Source: Acidobacteriaceae bacterium
GTDB taxonomy: Bacteria > Acidobacteriota > Terriglobia > Terriglobales > Acidobacteriaceae
DNA: 64,000 nt
Assembly: GCA_025462735.1 (NCBI GenBank)
Contig: JAOAPC010000008.1
Span: 405,865-469,864, forward strand
Direction: 5' to 3'
This document shows, piece after piece, positions 1 to 8,863 of the stretch. The translations under genes and the position numbers were made by a program. A model generated the notes under the pieces. That model worked only from the letters and a program-made list of their open reading frames with translations, did not search any database and was not told the DNA's origin. How positions within the stretch are numbered: position 1 is the stretch's first letter; the number at the start of each line of letters is the position of its first letter.

Positions 1-117
1 GGCGACTGTCAGCAGAATTCCGAAATAAATCGCGATTACGAGCCAGTCAATTCCGGTGATCTGGGTCTTCGATGGGGTTGCGAGGAATGCCAAGGCCAAG
101 GCAGGATTCGCGCTCAT
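1..117 (-). CDS. Sodium:solute symporter family protein, N-terminal fragment
   Basis: Only the first 39 codons are in the window; the rest lies beyond position 1. The ATG at 115-117 (complement) is preceded by a good ribosome binding site, GGAGGG, about 12 bases upstream. After a short leader the protein runs into a hydrophobic stretch with the pattern DWLVIAIYFGILL, typical of the first membrane helix of SSS-family sodium/solute symporters. It is divided from selA by 58 bases and may follow it on the same strand. The substrate cannot be told. The family call rests on one helix only. Confidence 0.55.
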   Translation of the reverse strand, partial: MSANPALALAFLATPSKTQITGIDWLVIAIYFGILLTVA

Positions 118-175
118 GTTTGGCTAATCACCCTCCGACGAAGAAGTGATCCAAAAACATTCTTGCTAGTTTCAC

Positions 176-1666
176 CTATGGTGCGATTTGGGCAAGTATC
201 TGTCTCAAGACCTCGTCCTGAGCGGGAAAAACGGTGCGCAGATCGAGCAGAATCCGGCCTTCTTCCACGCGAGCGATCACTGGCGGGTTGAAGGTACGCA
301 GGCGAGTGGCAAGCTCATTCGCGCTCAGGCTGGTCCGCGTGAGCGCGATCAAAGTCGTCGGCAGAACTGCCGAAGGAGCCGAGCCGCCGCCGATCAGGGA
401 TTCGCCGTCTATGAGATCGGCAACTATTTTTGCAGAATTAATTTGTGAAATTAATGTTTCAGCACGCTTTGTAATTTCGGATTTCGAAAGCTGCATCATT
501 CTTAGCGCCGGGACGCCATTGTGATCACGCTTAATGTAGGCCAGCAACGTGGCTTCCAGTGCCGCGTACGTGAGCTTATCGACGCGGAACGCCCGGAACA
601 GCGAGTTGCTACGCATTTTTTGGACCAGGTCTTCACGCCCGCTGATCAGGCCAGCTTGCGGACCTCCCAGCAGCTTGTCGCCACTGTAGGTCACGACGTG
701 GACACCGCAGCGCACGCTATCGAGAACGCTGGGTTCGCTGTTTATCCCAATTGTGCGGAGATCGAACAACGCCCCGCTGCCTAAATCTTCCATAAGGGGC
801 AGCTTGTGTTTTGCAGCGAGTGCCACTAGTTCGCTGAGATCGGGCTGTTCGGTGAATCCGGTGATCTCAAAATTCGAACGATGGACGCGCAGCAGCAGCT
901 TGGTTCGTTCATTGACGGCGCGTTCGTAATCCGCGATTCGCGTGCGATTTGTGGTGCCGACTTCATGCAGAGTAGCGCCGGACTTCGCCATCACATCGGG
1001 AATGCGGAATGAGCCGCCGATTTCAACTAGCTCTCCACGCGAGACGATGACCTCGCCGCCCTCGGCGAGCGTATTCAATGCCAGCAACACGGCGGCGGCG
1101 TTGTTGTTGACGACAATGGTGGAGACAAGAGGAAGACGGGCGGGGACGCCCGTCGCTCCAGTTTCCTCAGAGCGTGTGGGGGCGCGCACCCCTGCCCGTC
1201 CGGTCGACCCCGTGCCGACACTCTCCTGAGAGAGCAGCTTGCGAAACAGTCGATCCACGTGAACATCCCGCTTACCGCGTTCGCCGGAATCAAGATTGAA
1301 TTCGAGGTTTGAGTAGGCTTCCGCGGTTTCGCGAATGTGGTCCATCGCGGATGCCGCGAGCGGTGCGCGTCCCAGATTGGTGTGCAGAATTACTCCGGTT
1401 GCATTGATCACCGGCAGCAACGAATAGCCGAGTGCCCGACCTAGTTCGTTTCGGATCGCGTCGTGAATGCCAGCGATCGCAATCCGCAGCTTGTCTGAGT
1501 CAAGATGGCCCGCGGCAATCTCATCTCGCAAACGCGCGAGCACGGCCCGGCATGCATCGGTCGTCGCGGCTTGCCCCTCGTGAGCTATCAGGGCAGCGAC
1601 TTCGGGCTCGCGGAGAAGTTCATCAATCCCCGGCAGCTCCGGGTATAGGTCGGCGTGAGCTTTCAT
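176..1666 (-). CDS. selA: L-seryl-tRNA(Sec) selenium transferase
   Basis: SelA is the PLP enzyme that converts seryl-tRNA(Sec) to selenocysteinyl-tRNA(Sec) using selenophosphate. The family core is clear: INATGVILHTNLGRAPL near residues 87-103, VVNNNAAAVLL at 185-195, SRGELVEIGGSFRIP at 209-223, and the PLP lysine in YSGDKLLGGPQAG (Lys331). At 496 aa it is longer than usual (about 460). The excess is a stretch at about residues 146-184 between FRKLL and VVNNN, rich in Gly, Thr and Arg. It is encoded by palindromic repeat DNA (see the repeat at 1120-1235) and keeps the frame. No selB or tRNA-Sec is seen in the window. The start is the ATG at 1664-1666; no clear ribosome binding site is visible. 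Confidence 0.95.
   Translation of the reverse strand: MKAHADLYPELPGIDELLREPEVAALIAHEGQAATTDACRAVLARLRDEIAAGHLDSDKLRIAIAGIHDAIRNELGRALGYSLLPVINATGVILHTNLGRAPLAASAMDHIRETAEAYSNLEFNLDSGERGKRDVHVDRLFRKLLSQESVGTGSTGRAGVRAPTRSEETGATGVPARLPLVSTIVVNNNAAAVLLALNTLAEGGEVIVSRGELVEIGGSFRIPDVMAKSGATLHEVGTTNRTRIADYERAVNERTKLLLRVHRSNFEITGFTEQPDLSELVALAAKHKLPLMEDLGSGALFDLRTIGINSEPSVLDSVRCGVHVVTYSGDKLLGGPQAGLISGREDLVQKMRSNSLFRAFRVDKLTYAALEATLLAYIKRDHNGVPALRMMQLSKSEITKRAETLISQINSAKIVADLIDGESLIGGGSAPSAVLPTTLIALTRTSLSANELATRLRTFNPPVIARVEEGRILLDLRTVFPAQDEVLRQILAQIAP
1120..1235. repeat. Palindromic repeat inside selA
   Basis: A perfect palindrome GACGGGCG-GGGA-CGCCCGTC lies at 1135-1154, followed by a second GC-rich, partly self-complementary arm around 1175-1204. 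The same core recurs in spacers across the window. The segment is read through in the selA frame and encodes the non-conserved insertion at residues 146-184. Confidence 0.8.
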
Positions 1667-1719
1667 GAGGAACGATTATCCACGTACAGCGGAGCACATC
1701 GCAAGCAGGGGATGCAATC

Positions 1720-1770
1720 CCACGGGCGTGGGACCGTTCGACTTCGCTCAGGGCAGGCTGCGTCACCCGT
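1720..1770. repeat. Degenerate palindromic repeat between recG and selA
   Basis: The spacer holds CACGGGCGTGGGACCG, then a TTCGACTTCGCTCAGGGCAGG stretch and CACCCGTC. It looks like a decayed member of the GGGCG/CGCCC family joined to a second dispersed element (TTCGAC...CTCAGG). It reaches the recG stop codon. Confidence 0.5.
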
Positions 1771-3978
1771 CTAACCTACCTCCACCAGTCCGTATGTCTT
1801 CTGCCAGCGTGTGCGCATCTGCCAGAGCGCACGATCTATTTCGGTCTGCGAAATTTCTGAATTCGGTCCGGAAATAACTGCGGCTGCTTCTTTCCTTGCG
1901 AGCTCTAGCAGATCTCGATCGCGGATCAAGTTTGCAACCTGAAAGCTGGGCATGCCTGCCTGTCGTGTTCCGAAAAATTCTCCAGGACCGCGCATTTCGA
2001 GATCCAGCTCGGCAATTTGGAAACCGTCCGTCGTACGCACCATCGCATCCAGCCGGCGCTCCGCTTCCTCTGAGACTTTGCCGCTGGTCATCAGAATGCA
2101 GTAGGACTTCGCAGCGCCGCGCCCGATCCGGCCACGCAACTGATGCAGCTGCGCCAGGCCGAAACGTTCGGCATGTTCAATGACCATAACAGCTGCGTTT
2201 GGAACATCGACTCCGACTTCGATCACCGTTGTCGCAACCAGGATCTGGATTTTGCCCTGCTGGAAAAGACGCATGACCTGCTCTTTCAAATCGGGGTCCA
2301 TCCGCCCGTGCAAGACTGCGACATTCAGATTCGGAAATATCTTCTTGCTCAGCTCGCCGTACATCTTCATGGCGGCCTTGAGCTCGGTCTCTTCGTTTTC
2401 TCCGATGACTGGGTAGACAACGTAAGCCTGATGTCCAGCCGTGACCTGCTTGCGCACAAACTGCCATACTTCATCTGCACGTTCGTCGCCGACGCGGCGG
2501 GTCACAATTGGAGTGCGCCCGGGAGGCATCTCATCCAGAACGCTAATGTCGAGGTCACCGTAGAGTGTTAGAGCAAGAGTGCGGGGGATGGGAGTCGCGG
2601 TCATGACCAGGACATCGGGCTCGGCTGTACCATTGTCCATCTGGGGACGGGCGCCCTCGCCCGTCCGGCCGAGCGAAGCTCGACGACTCGTCGCATCGCC
2701 TACCTCTCCGCTTTTCTTCATGAGCTTGAAGCGCTGCAGGACTCCGAAGCGGTGCTGCTCATCGACGATCACCAAGCCCAGCTTTTCGAATTCAACTTTT
2801 TGTTCGATCAGCGCATGAGTGCCGATCACCAGTTGTGCACTTCCCTGAGCAATGTGGCGGCGGATTTCACGCTTGCGATCTTGTTCGAGTGAGCCGGTGA
2901 GGAGAACGATTCGATACCCCGAGGGCTCGAGAATCTGGCGGGCGGAAAAGTAGTGCTGCTGCGCCAGAATTTCGGTCGGAGCCATGAGCGCAACCTGATA
3001 TCCGTTTTCAATGGCGATGATGGCGGCTTCGAAGGCCACCAGCGTCTTGCCCGAGCCCACATCGCCTTGCAACAGACGGCGCATGGGATAAGGCTTTTCC
3101 ATGTCCGCGGCAATTTCTTTGAGGGTCCGCTTTTGCGCTCCGGTGGGATGAAACGGCAGAATTTTCTTGATCGCCTCCCGCACGCGGTCGTTCAGCTCGA
3201 ATTCGATTCCTGTTTGGGCCTTTTGCTCACGACGCTTCAGTTCGAGGCCCAGCTCAATAAAGAAAAGCTCCTCGAAGATAAGGCGGATGTGAGCTGGGGT
3301 CCGCGAGCCCTGCAGGTGGTGAAAACTTTCTCCCGCCTCCGGCCAATGAACTTTCCAGAGTGCCTCGCGCGGCGGCAACAAGTCGAGACGCTGGCGGACG
3401 GCGGCCGGAATGGATTCCGGCAACTCTGGCGTAAGGTTTTCGAGCGCGGTTCTTATAGTCCGGCGAAACCACTTCGACGTTAGCCGCCCCTGGCCTGCCG
3501 ACTCATAAATCGGAACAATCCGCCCGATTTCTAACGACTCAGCGGCCTTTTGCTCGGCTGCTTCACCCTCGGCCTCGCCCAGAAATTCGAATTGTGGCTG
3601 CACCAGTTGCAGTTCGCCGCGACTTTCTTCCACGCGCCCATAAAGTGCTAACATTTGGCCGGGCTGGAACTTATCTTTCAGGTAGGCAGCATTGAACCAG
3701 ATACATTTCAGCCGGGCGCGCCCTTGGCCGGCGGTCATTTGGAAGATCGGCATGCGCCGGGTGCGGAACAGGCCGGAGGTACGGACCTCGGCAATGACCG
3801 TCGCCATTTCTCCCGCGCGCAGTTCGGCTATGCCCCGAGGATTCAGACGATCTTCATAGCGAAACGGCAGATAATGAAGCAGATCATCAGCGGTGGCGAT
3901 GCCTTTGGTGGCCAGAATTTCCGCAATACGAGGGCCAATTCCTTTCACGTATTGAACAGGAGTGGAGGGTTCTAGCAT
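1771..3978 (-). CDS. recG: ATP-dependent DNA helicase RecG
   Basis: RecG regresses stalled replication forks and processes branched DNA. The protein shows the wedge/OB region (residues about 50-140), Walker A GDVGSGKT (305-312), the DEQH box (406-409), TATPIPRT (460-467) and the C-terminal helicase motifs ending in QLRGRIGRG. The ATG at 3978 (MLEPSTPVQYVKG) matches the family's beginning; a TTG 18 bases upstream would add MLPSLQ. About 30 residues (423-453) between the DEQH box and TATPIPRT are foreign to the family and are encoded by palindromic repeat DNA. The insertion sits in a loop between helicase motifs II and III, so activity may survive. Confidence 0.95.
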   Translation of the reverse strand: MLEPSTPVQYVKGIGPRIAEILATKGIATADDLLHYLPFRYEDRLNPRGIAELRAGEMATVIAEVRTSGLFRTRRMPIFQMTAGQGRARLKCIWFNAAYLKDKFQPGQMLALYGRVEESRGELQLVQPQFEFLGEAEGEAAEQKAAESLEIGRIVPIYESAGQGRLTSKWFRRTIRTALENLTPELPESIPAAVRQRLDLLPPREALWKVHWPEAGESFHHLQGSRTPAHIRLIFEELFFIELGLELKRREQKAQTGIEFELNDRVREAIKKILPFHPTGAQKRTLKEIAADMEKPYPMRRLLQGDVGSGKTLVAFEAAIIAIENGYQVALMAPTEILAQQHYFSARQILEPSGYRIVLLTGSLEQDRKREIRRHIAQGSAQLVIGTHALIEQKVEFEKLGLVIVDEQHRFGVLQRFKLMKKSGEVGDATSRRASLGRTGEGARPQMDNGTAEPDVLVMTATPIPRTLALTLYGDLDISVLDEMPPGRTPIVTRRVGDERADEVWQFVRKQVTAGHQAYVVYPVIGENEETELKAAMKMYGELSKKIFPNLNVAVLHGRMDPDLKEQVMRLFQQGKIQILVATTVIEVGVDVPNAAVMVIEHAERFGLAQLHQLRGRIGRGAAKSYCILMTSGKVSEEAERRLDAMVRTTDGFQIAELDLEMRGPGEFFGTRQAGMPSFQVANLIRDRDLLELARKEAAAVISGPNSEISQTEIDRALWQMRTRWQKTYGLVEVG
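2625..2715. repeat. Palindromic repeat inside recG
   Basis: GACGGGCG-CCCT-CGCCCGTC at 2646-2665 is a perfect 8-bp inverted repeat of the window-wide family. It is followed by a smaller GAGC-GAA-GCTC hairpin near 2670-2680. The segment is translated in the recG frame as a Gly/Arg/Thr-rich loop. Confidence 0.8.
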
Positions 3979-4041
3979 CTGAAGGGATGGTAACAAAAGC
4001 GGCAGGCAGCACTCGGATGAGGGCTGTTTACAGGTCCTGCG

Positions 4042-4287
4042 GTGTCAAAACCAGCTAGAGTGAATTTCGTTCAGTCCCTGATCGCCGTCCTGGCAGGAAA
4101 TCTAGTGTATTTCCTTCTTATGCCGCACCTGCCACCTGCCGCGCGGCACCATCCACCTGCCGCGTGGCACCATCCACCGCAGCTCGATCTCGGGGTGCTG
4201 GTGGACTTCTGGTTCTGCGTTGTGTTCCTCGGGCTAATAAAAACCTTCAGCAAATGGGGACGCGGTTCACGCCAGCAACAGCGGTAA
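4042..4287 (+). CDS. Small double-pass membrane protein, function unknown
   Basis: An 81-aa protein with a GTG start at 4042 and no strong ribosome binding site. It has two hydrophobic segments, residues about 9-27 (FVQSLIAVLAGNLVYFLLM) and 50-67 (GVLVDFWFCVVFLGLIKT). They are joined by a Pro/His-rich loop with a duplicated PPAA(R/W)HH motif. The loop comes from a 21-bp tandem duplication in the DNA. The gene is divergent from recG (63 bases from its ATG) and convergent with the M13 peptidase gene. I do not recognise a function. Two well-formed helices and a clean open frame between two flanking genes argue that it is real. Confidence 0.55.
   Translation: MSKPARVNFVQSLIAVLAGNLVYFLLMPHLPPAARHHPPAAWHHPPQLDLGVLVDFWFCVVFLGLIKTFSKWGRGSRQQQR
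4132..4173 (+). repeat. 21-bp tandem duplication
   Basis: Two adjacent copies of CCACCTGCCGCGCGGCACCAT differ at a single base (C/T). They encode the repeated PPAARHH / PPAAWHH loop of the small membrane protein. The length is a multiple of three, so copy-number change would keep the frame. Confidence 0.85.
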
Positions 4288-4330
4288 CTCGGGTCATTTA
4301 GCTACCCGAAGGCAGACTCAGCAGCCCGCC

Positions 4331-6439
4331 TCACCAGACGCGGCACATATTCTCACGCACCATCGCCTGACCTTTGTGGCAACCGAATGCGTGGGCAAAT
4401 TCTGGCATGTTGGAAACGACGTTATTCACCCGGAATCGATCCAAAGGATGCGGATTGCTTAGGACGAGTGTGCGCATCATCTCAGGGCGCACATTGCTGC
4501 ACCAGACATTTGCATATCCAAGAAAGAAACGCTGCAGGTTCGTAATACCGTCTTCGCCTTTGGTATCGAGATCGATCGCCTTATCTTTCAGGTTCGCCTT
4601 TAATGCCGAAAGAGCCAGGCGAACTCCGCCGTTATCGGCTGTGTTTTCGCCCAAGGTCAGGCGGCCGTTTTGCTTTACCCCGATGTCGGGGATGTCCTGG
4701 GTGTATTCGTCGGCGATGCAGTCGGCACGTTTGTCGTACGCCTGGGCGTCAGCCGCAGTCCACCAATCACGCAGGTTGCCATCTTTATCGAACTTGCGGC
4801 CTTGATCGTCGAATCCATGGGTGGTCTCGTGCCCGATCACCGCGCCAGCTGCACCGTAGTTCACCGCGTCATCCTGGGTAGGATCGAAAAACGGAGGCTG
4901 CAAGATTCCCGCCGGAAAATTAATCGTGTTGGTCTGAGCGTCTTCGTAGGCATTGACCGTCGGAGGCGTCATTTGCCATTCCGTGCGGTCGAGCGGTTTC
5001 CCGATCTTCTGAAGCTGGCGGTGCATTTCGAACGCGGCCGCGTGCTGCACGTTAGCCAGATGGTTGTCGACAGTGATTTGCAATGAGGAATAATCGCGCC
5101 AATGATCGGGGTAGCCGATTTTATCAACCACCGCTGCGAGTTTTTCATGGGCCTGCTGCTTAGTCTGCGGGCTCATCCAATCGACGGAGTCGATGTCCTT
5201 ACCCAGCGCGGATTCAATATCGTTCACCATCTTCTGTACTCGCGCCTTGCTCTCGGGCGGGAAGTAATGCGTAGCATAGGCCTGCCCGAGCGCCTCGCCA
5301 ATCTCATGGTCTTCCGATTCCACACATCTGCGCCACAACGGTTCAATCTCTTTCGCGCCGAACAAGGTCTGGCCGTAGAACTCGAAATTGGCATTCACGA
5401 AGTCAGTGCTTAAAGCGCCCGCCTCGCCATTCAATAGCGAAGCTTTCAAATAAATCTTCCAGTGATCGAGCGGTTCGGTTTTGATCAGCTGCTCCATGCC
5501 ACGAAAGAAATCAGGCGAAGTGACAATGAATTTACCCGTGTGCGGAGCTTGCACTAATTCCAGATAATGGTCGAAGTTGAACGAAGGCGTAAGCTTCCTG
5601 ACCGCGTCCAGATCCATTTCGTTATCGAGGTTCTTGGGATCGCGCCGCTTCACAATTTCCATGGCGGACTTCGCCATCGCGGTTTCCATTTGCAATACAA
5701 CTTCGCCGCCGGATTGCGCCTGCGCCTGGGGAGTCCCCGCAAGTTCCAAAAGGCGCGCAAGGAAGGCCACGTATTTTTTTCTGATTTCGACCGACTTGGC
5801 ATCGTTGTCCAGATAGAACTCGCGCCCGGGAAGCCCCATCCCTCCCTGGTCAAATTGGGCAATGACGTGAGTAGTGTCGTGGTAGTCCGGTTGCGCTCCA
5901 AAACCAAACATAGTTGCATAGGTCTCCGGATCGGAAGGAGCCCATGCGTCAGGTATGGACGTATGAATAAACGCCATGACTTCTGCAATCTGGTCTTTGC
6001 TGGTCATGCCGTCGATGCGGGCAAGTTGGGGACGCAACCAGCTAAGCGCATCGGCATCTCTTTTTGACTGATTGGTGCAGGCGGACCAATAATCCCCGAT
6101 TTTCTGCTCAACCGGCGTCCGCTGCGCTGGAGCCTTGGCTGCGGTGCCGAGAATTGTCTGGTGAACCGCAGCCGTGTTCCACAACGCTAATTTCCCGAAG
6201 CTGCCCCAGAAGACTTCGTCCGCGGGCACTGGATTCTTTTCGATCCAGCGACTGCACGAGTATTGGTAGAAATCGGTGCAGGGATCGATGGCCGGGTTCA
6301 CACTCTTCGCGTCGAAGTGATCCAGATTTGGGGCTGGCTGGTCCGCTGAAGGAGTGGACGAGGCTGCTGAAGTAGTTTGCGAAAATGCGGTGAACGAGAG
6401 GCAGTAAAGGAACAGAATCAGGCTTCCAAACACACGCAT
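4331..6439 (-). CDS. M13 family metallopeptidase (neprilysin/PepO-like), secreted
   Basis: A 702-aa zinc endopeptidase. The zinc-binding HETTH is at 537-541 and the third ligand lies in GENTADN (Glu598, Asp602); the C-terminal NPHPLDRFRVN and CRVW ending are typical of M13. An N-terminal hydrophobic stretch (MRVFGSLILFLYCLSF) is a signal peptide. The start at 6439 is chosen because GAGGTG lies 7 bases upstream and the signal peptide begins there; an in-frame upstream extension would spoil it. It is the last gene of the sigma/anti-sigma/DUF4097/PDZ gene row, 108 bases after the PDZ gene. It probably cleaves peptides in the periplasm or outside; the substrate is unknown. Confidence 0.93.
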   Translation of the reverse strand: MRVFGSLILFLYCLSFTAFSQTTSAASSTPSADQPAPNLDHFDAKSVNPAIDPCTDFYQYSCSRWIEKNPVPADEVFWGSFGKLALWNTAAVHQTILGTAAKAPAQRTPVEQKIGDYWSACTNQSKRDADALSWLRPQLARIDGMTSKDQIAEVMAFIHTSIPDAWAPSDPETYATMFGFGAQPDYHDTTHVIAQFDQGGMGLPGREFYLDNDAKSVEIRKKYVAFLARLLELAGTPQAQAQSGGEVVLQMETAMAKSAMEIVKRRDPKNLDNEMDLDAVRKLTPSFNFDHYLELVQAPHTGKFIVTSPDFFRGMEQLIKTEPLDHWKIYLKASLLNGEAGALSTDFVNANFEFYGQTLFGAKEIEPLWRRCVESEDHEIGEALGQAYATHYFPPESKARVQKMVNDIESALGKDIDSVDWMSPQTKQQAHEKLAAVVDKIGYPDHWRDYSSLQITVDNHLANVQHAAAFEMHRQLQKIGKPLDRTEWQMTPPTVNAYEDAQTNTINFPAGILQPPFFDPTQDDAVNYGAAGAVIGHETTHGFDDQGRKFDKDGNLRDWWTAADAQAYDKRADCIADEYTQDIPDIGVKQNGRLTLGENTADNGGVRLALSALKANLKDKAIDLDTKGEDGITNLQRFFLGYANVWCSNVRPEMMRTLVLSNPHPLDRFRVNNVVSNMPEFAHAFGCHKGQAMVRENMCRVW

Positions 6440-6547
6440 AGATATCACCTCGTTGCCCGTCGGACCGCAGGCGCGGAAAAGATTAACATACGGGAGAAAC
6501 AAACCAAACGACGCCGACTGAAATCAGTACTCGCGGAGTCCGTCGCG

Positions 6548-7648
6548 CTAGATATCGCTTTCCTTGACCCAGTTCTTGAGTTCACGCTGGAGCTCTTTCT
6601 GCTGTTCGTGCAGGTCAAGCTGCAATTTTTCCATGTCCTGCTTGAACTCGCTTTGGTGACTGAGCACCTGTTCTTGCATTTGTTTCTTCAGGTGTTCCAT
6701 TTGAGGTTGAAGCCGCTTCAATTCAGCGGTGGTCAGTTCCGGTATGACCTTAGCCAGTTCGGAACCGGCATTGACTAATTGCGCGCAGCTTGCATCCTCT
6801 ACGTAAGCGGCATTCTTCAGTGATCCGGAGCGCCGTGGCTCGGGAAGGGTCAGGGTTAGAGTCTGCTCCTTCCGGTCACGCATTACGGTAACAGCTGCTT
6901 TGCCAGCCTTGCGCTCGCGCAGAAGCCGGGTGAAGTCGCTGCAGTCGTTGACCGGTGATCCATTTACTTTCACAATTACGTCGCCGGCGTGGAAGCCAGC
7001 CTGGTCGGCCCGACTACCCCTTTCAACCGTGCGTATCAGGACGCCGTTGCCGCTTTTCACGCCGAAGAAATCGCCAAGCTGCGGAGTGAGGTTCTCGACC
7101 ATGATCCCGCTACTACGCGGCGAATGAATTACTACAACCGTAGGCACATCGATTTCCGGCATATTGATAGGTGGGATGTGGATCGCGGGAACGTTGATCG
7201 GCGGCATCTTGAAATTAAAGCTTTGGTCGACGCTGCGCTCTGTGAGCTGCGCTTTGAGGGTCATAGGCTGACCCGCGCGATTGATACCAATTGTTACGGT
7301 GCGCCCGGGAGGAATTTCATGCACAACGCGCCGCAACTGTTCGACGCTTTCGATCTTCTGATCGTTGATATTGAGAATGACGTCATGTTCCTTTAATCCC
7401 GCTTTTCCCGCGGGCGCATCCTGGTCCACCATCGTGACCTCGACGCCGCTTTCCTCTTTCAGGTGCAGATTGCCTAAACGGTCAGGCGTAATGTCGCGGG
7501 TATCGACCCCCAAATATGAGCTGCCACCGGGCTCGTCGCCGAGTAATACGTAAGGCTGGCTTTCTGGCTGCGCCCCCAACCTGGCCGGCACGGTTCCGGC
7601 CACTAGAAATGCAACTGCTATCGCCAGTATTCGTGATTGTGTTTTCAT
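6548..7648 (-). CDS. Secreted protein with two PDZ domains and a coiled-coil tail
   Basis: 366 aa with a signal peptide (residues 1-26, ending ARLGAQ). PDZ1 spans about 44-135 (SYLGVDTRD, AGLKEHDVILNIND) and PDZ2 about 180-270 (GVLIRTVERGSRADQAGF, AGDVIVKVNGSPV). The linker (148-171) repeats (V/I)PPIN/MP motifs. The C-terminus (310-362) is a Lys/Glu/Gln-rich coiled coil. No trypsin-like protease domain is present, so this is not an HtrA protease; a scaffold or adaptor role in the periplasm is inferred. A strong AGGAGGGAG ribosome binding site precedes the ATG. The gene lies 10 bases after the DUF4097 gene and is surely co-transcribed with it. Confidence 0.85.
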   Translation of the reverse strand: MKTQSRILAIAVAFLVAGTVPARLGAQPESQPYVLLGDEPGGSSYLGVDTRDITPDRLGNLHLKEESGVEVTMVDQDAPAGKAGLKEHDVILNINDQKIESVEQLRRVVHEIPPGRTVTIGINRAGQPMTLKAQLTERSVDQSFNFKMPPINVPAIHIPPINMPEIDVPTVVVIHSPRSSGIMVENLTPQLGDFFGVKSGNGVLIRTVERGSRADQAGFHAGDVIVKVNGSPVNDCSDFTRLLRERKAGKAAVTVMRDRKEQTLTLTLPEPRRSGSLKNAAYVEDASCAQLVNAGSELAKVIPELTTAELKRLQPQMEHLKKQMQEQVLSHQSEFKQDMEKLQLDLHEQQKELQRELKNWVKESDI

Positions 7649-7658
7649 GGTCTCCCTC

Positions 7659-8843
7659 CTACTGCCCGCGACGAATATAGATATTGCCCATGGTGGTGCG
7701 GATCTTCAGCACCGGGCCGCCGCCGTTCAAACTTCCTTCTGCCGAAATCAGCTTCGGCTCCCACTGACCTCCCTCCGATGAAACCCTGATCTCTGGAAAG
7801 TCGGTGGTGATGCGATGCCCGCTCGCCGCTTCAATACTGGCGCGCAAGGTGACGTGCATGCTTGGCGCCAAATACACAGTGATGTCACCGGCGCCAGTTT
7901 CGAGTTCGGAACCATTGGCGATGGCTGAGGCAATAAATTTTGCCGTGATCGTTCCTGCTCCGGTTTCAACATGAGCTGCGGGTACGCCGTAGAGCTCAAT
8001 ACTACCCCCGCCGGTTTCGGCCTTGACCAAGCCGGTCGCTGAAGTGAGCTTGAGACTCCCGCCACCGGTTTCCATGGTGGCCTCCCCGCCAACGTCACCA
8101 AGATCAATGCTGCCGCCGCCGGTTTCCGCTGTCACCTTACCGGTACACTTGTCCACGTGAATGCTGCCCCCGCCAGTTTGCAGCGAAGCTCCCTGCGCTC
8201 CTGAGACCAGCACTACGTTTCCACCGCCGCTCTCAGCAACGACTTTGCCCTTCGCGGAACCGATGTGGATTGACCCTCCACCGGTACGGACCGTCAGTTC
8301 GCCGCCAACATTGCCTACATCAATTGATCCGCCACCGGTCTCCGCGCTAATGGCGCCGCCGATGTCATCCAGATGAATGGAACCGCCCCCGCTCTCGGCT
8401 TCGAGGCGTCCGGAAATTCCGGTGGTCACAATTTCGCCCCCATCGGTCTCAATCTTTACCAGTTCCATGTCACGAGGCACGGTCACTGTGACGTCGGATG
8501 AAAATTTGTGCGGATGTCCGGCTTCCCACTCTCCGACAATCCACGCCGTGTCGCCTCGAACATATGAGCTGACTTTGTAAGACTCGAACTGACGCCGGGC
8601 ACGGTCTTCAGATCCCTCGTAGGACTGGTTGCGAATTACATAAGAAATCCCCTGCGACCCGCCGCCTTGGACCCGTACGGCTCCGACGTCTACCTTGATG
8701 TGCAGATTCCGGACGCCCGAGAGCGAGCCATTTAATACATTCGTCCAGTAATTCCCCTCTTTTTGAACTGAACTCTGCTGGGCAACACACACGGTGGCAA
8801 GCAGTGCCGCCAGCATCCCGAATTTAGCTAAAGTTTTTTGCAT
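7659..8843 (-). CDS. DUF4097 beta-strand repeat protein, secreted
   Basis: 394 aa with a signal peptide (MQKTLAKFGMLAALLATVCVA). The middle is a run of about ten short repeats of the form ETGGGSI(D/H), spaced 15-20 residues apart. This is the right-handed beta-helix pattern of the DUF4097 family (often annotated as adhesin). The ATG at 8843 has AGGA 6 bases upstream; an upstream TTG overlapping the previous stop is less likely. It sits 20 bases after the anti-sigma gene and 10 before the PDZ gene. In other genomes such proteins are often coupled to membrane stress regulators. The molecular role is unknown. Confidence 0.85.
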   Translation of the reverse strand: MQKTLAKFGMLAALLATVCVAQQSSVQKEGNYWTNVLNGSLSGVRNLHIKVDVGAVRVQGGGSQGISYVIRNQSYEGSEDRARRQFESYKVSSYVRGDTAWIVGEWEAGHPHKFSSDVTVTVPRDMELVKIETDGGEIVTTGISGRLEAESGGGSIHLDDIGGAISAETGGGSIDVGNVGGELTVRTGGGSIHIGSAKGKVVAESGGGNVVLVSGAQGASLQTGGGSIHVDKCTGKVTAETGGGSIDLGDVGGEATMETGGGSLKLTSATGLVKAETGGGSIELYGVPAAHVETGAGTITAKFIASAIANGSELETGAGDITVYLAPSMHVTLRASIEAASGHRITTDFPEIRVSSEGGQWEPKLISAEGSLNGGGPVLKIRTTMGNIYIRRGQ

Positions 8844-8863
8844 GGTTCCTGTTTTTGGTGTCC

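Noticed and set aside
6548..7648. HtrA/DegP protease
   Set aside because: Two PDZ domains are present, but no trypsin-like domain or GNSGG motif.
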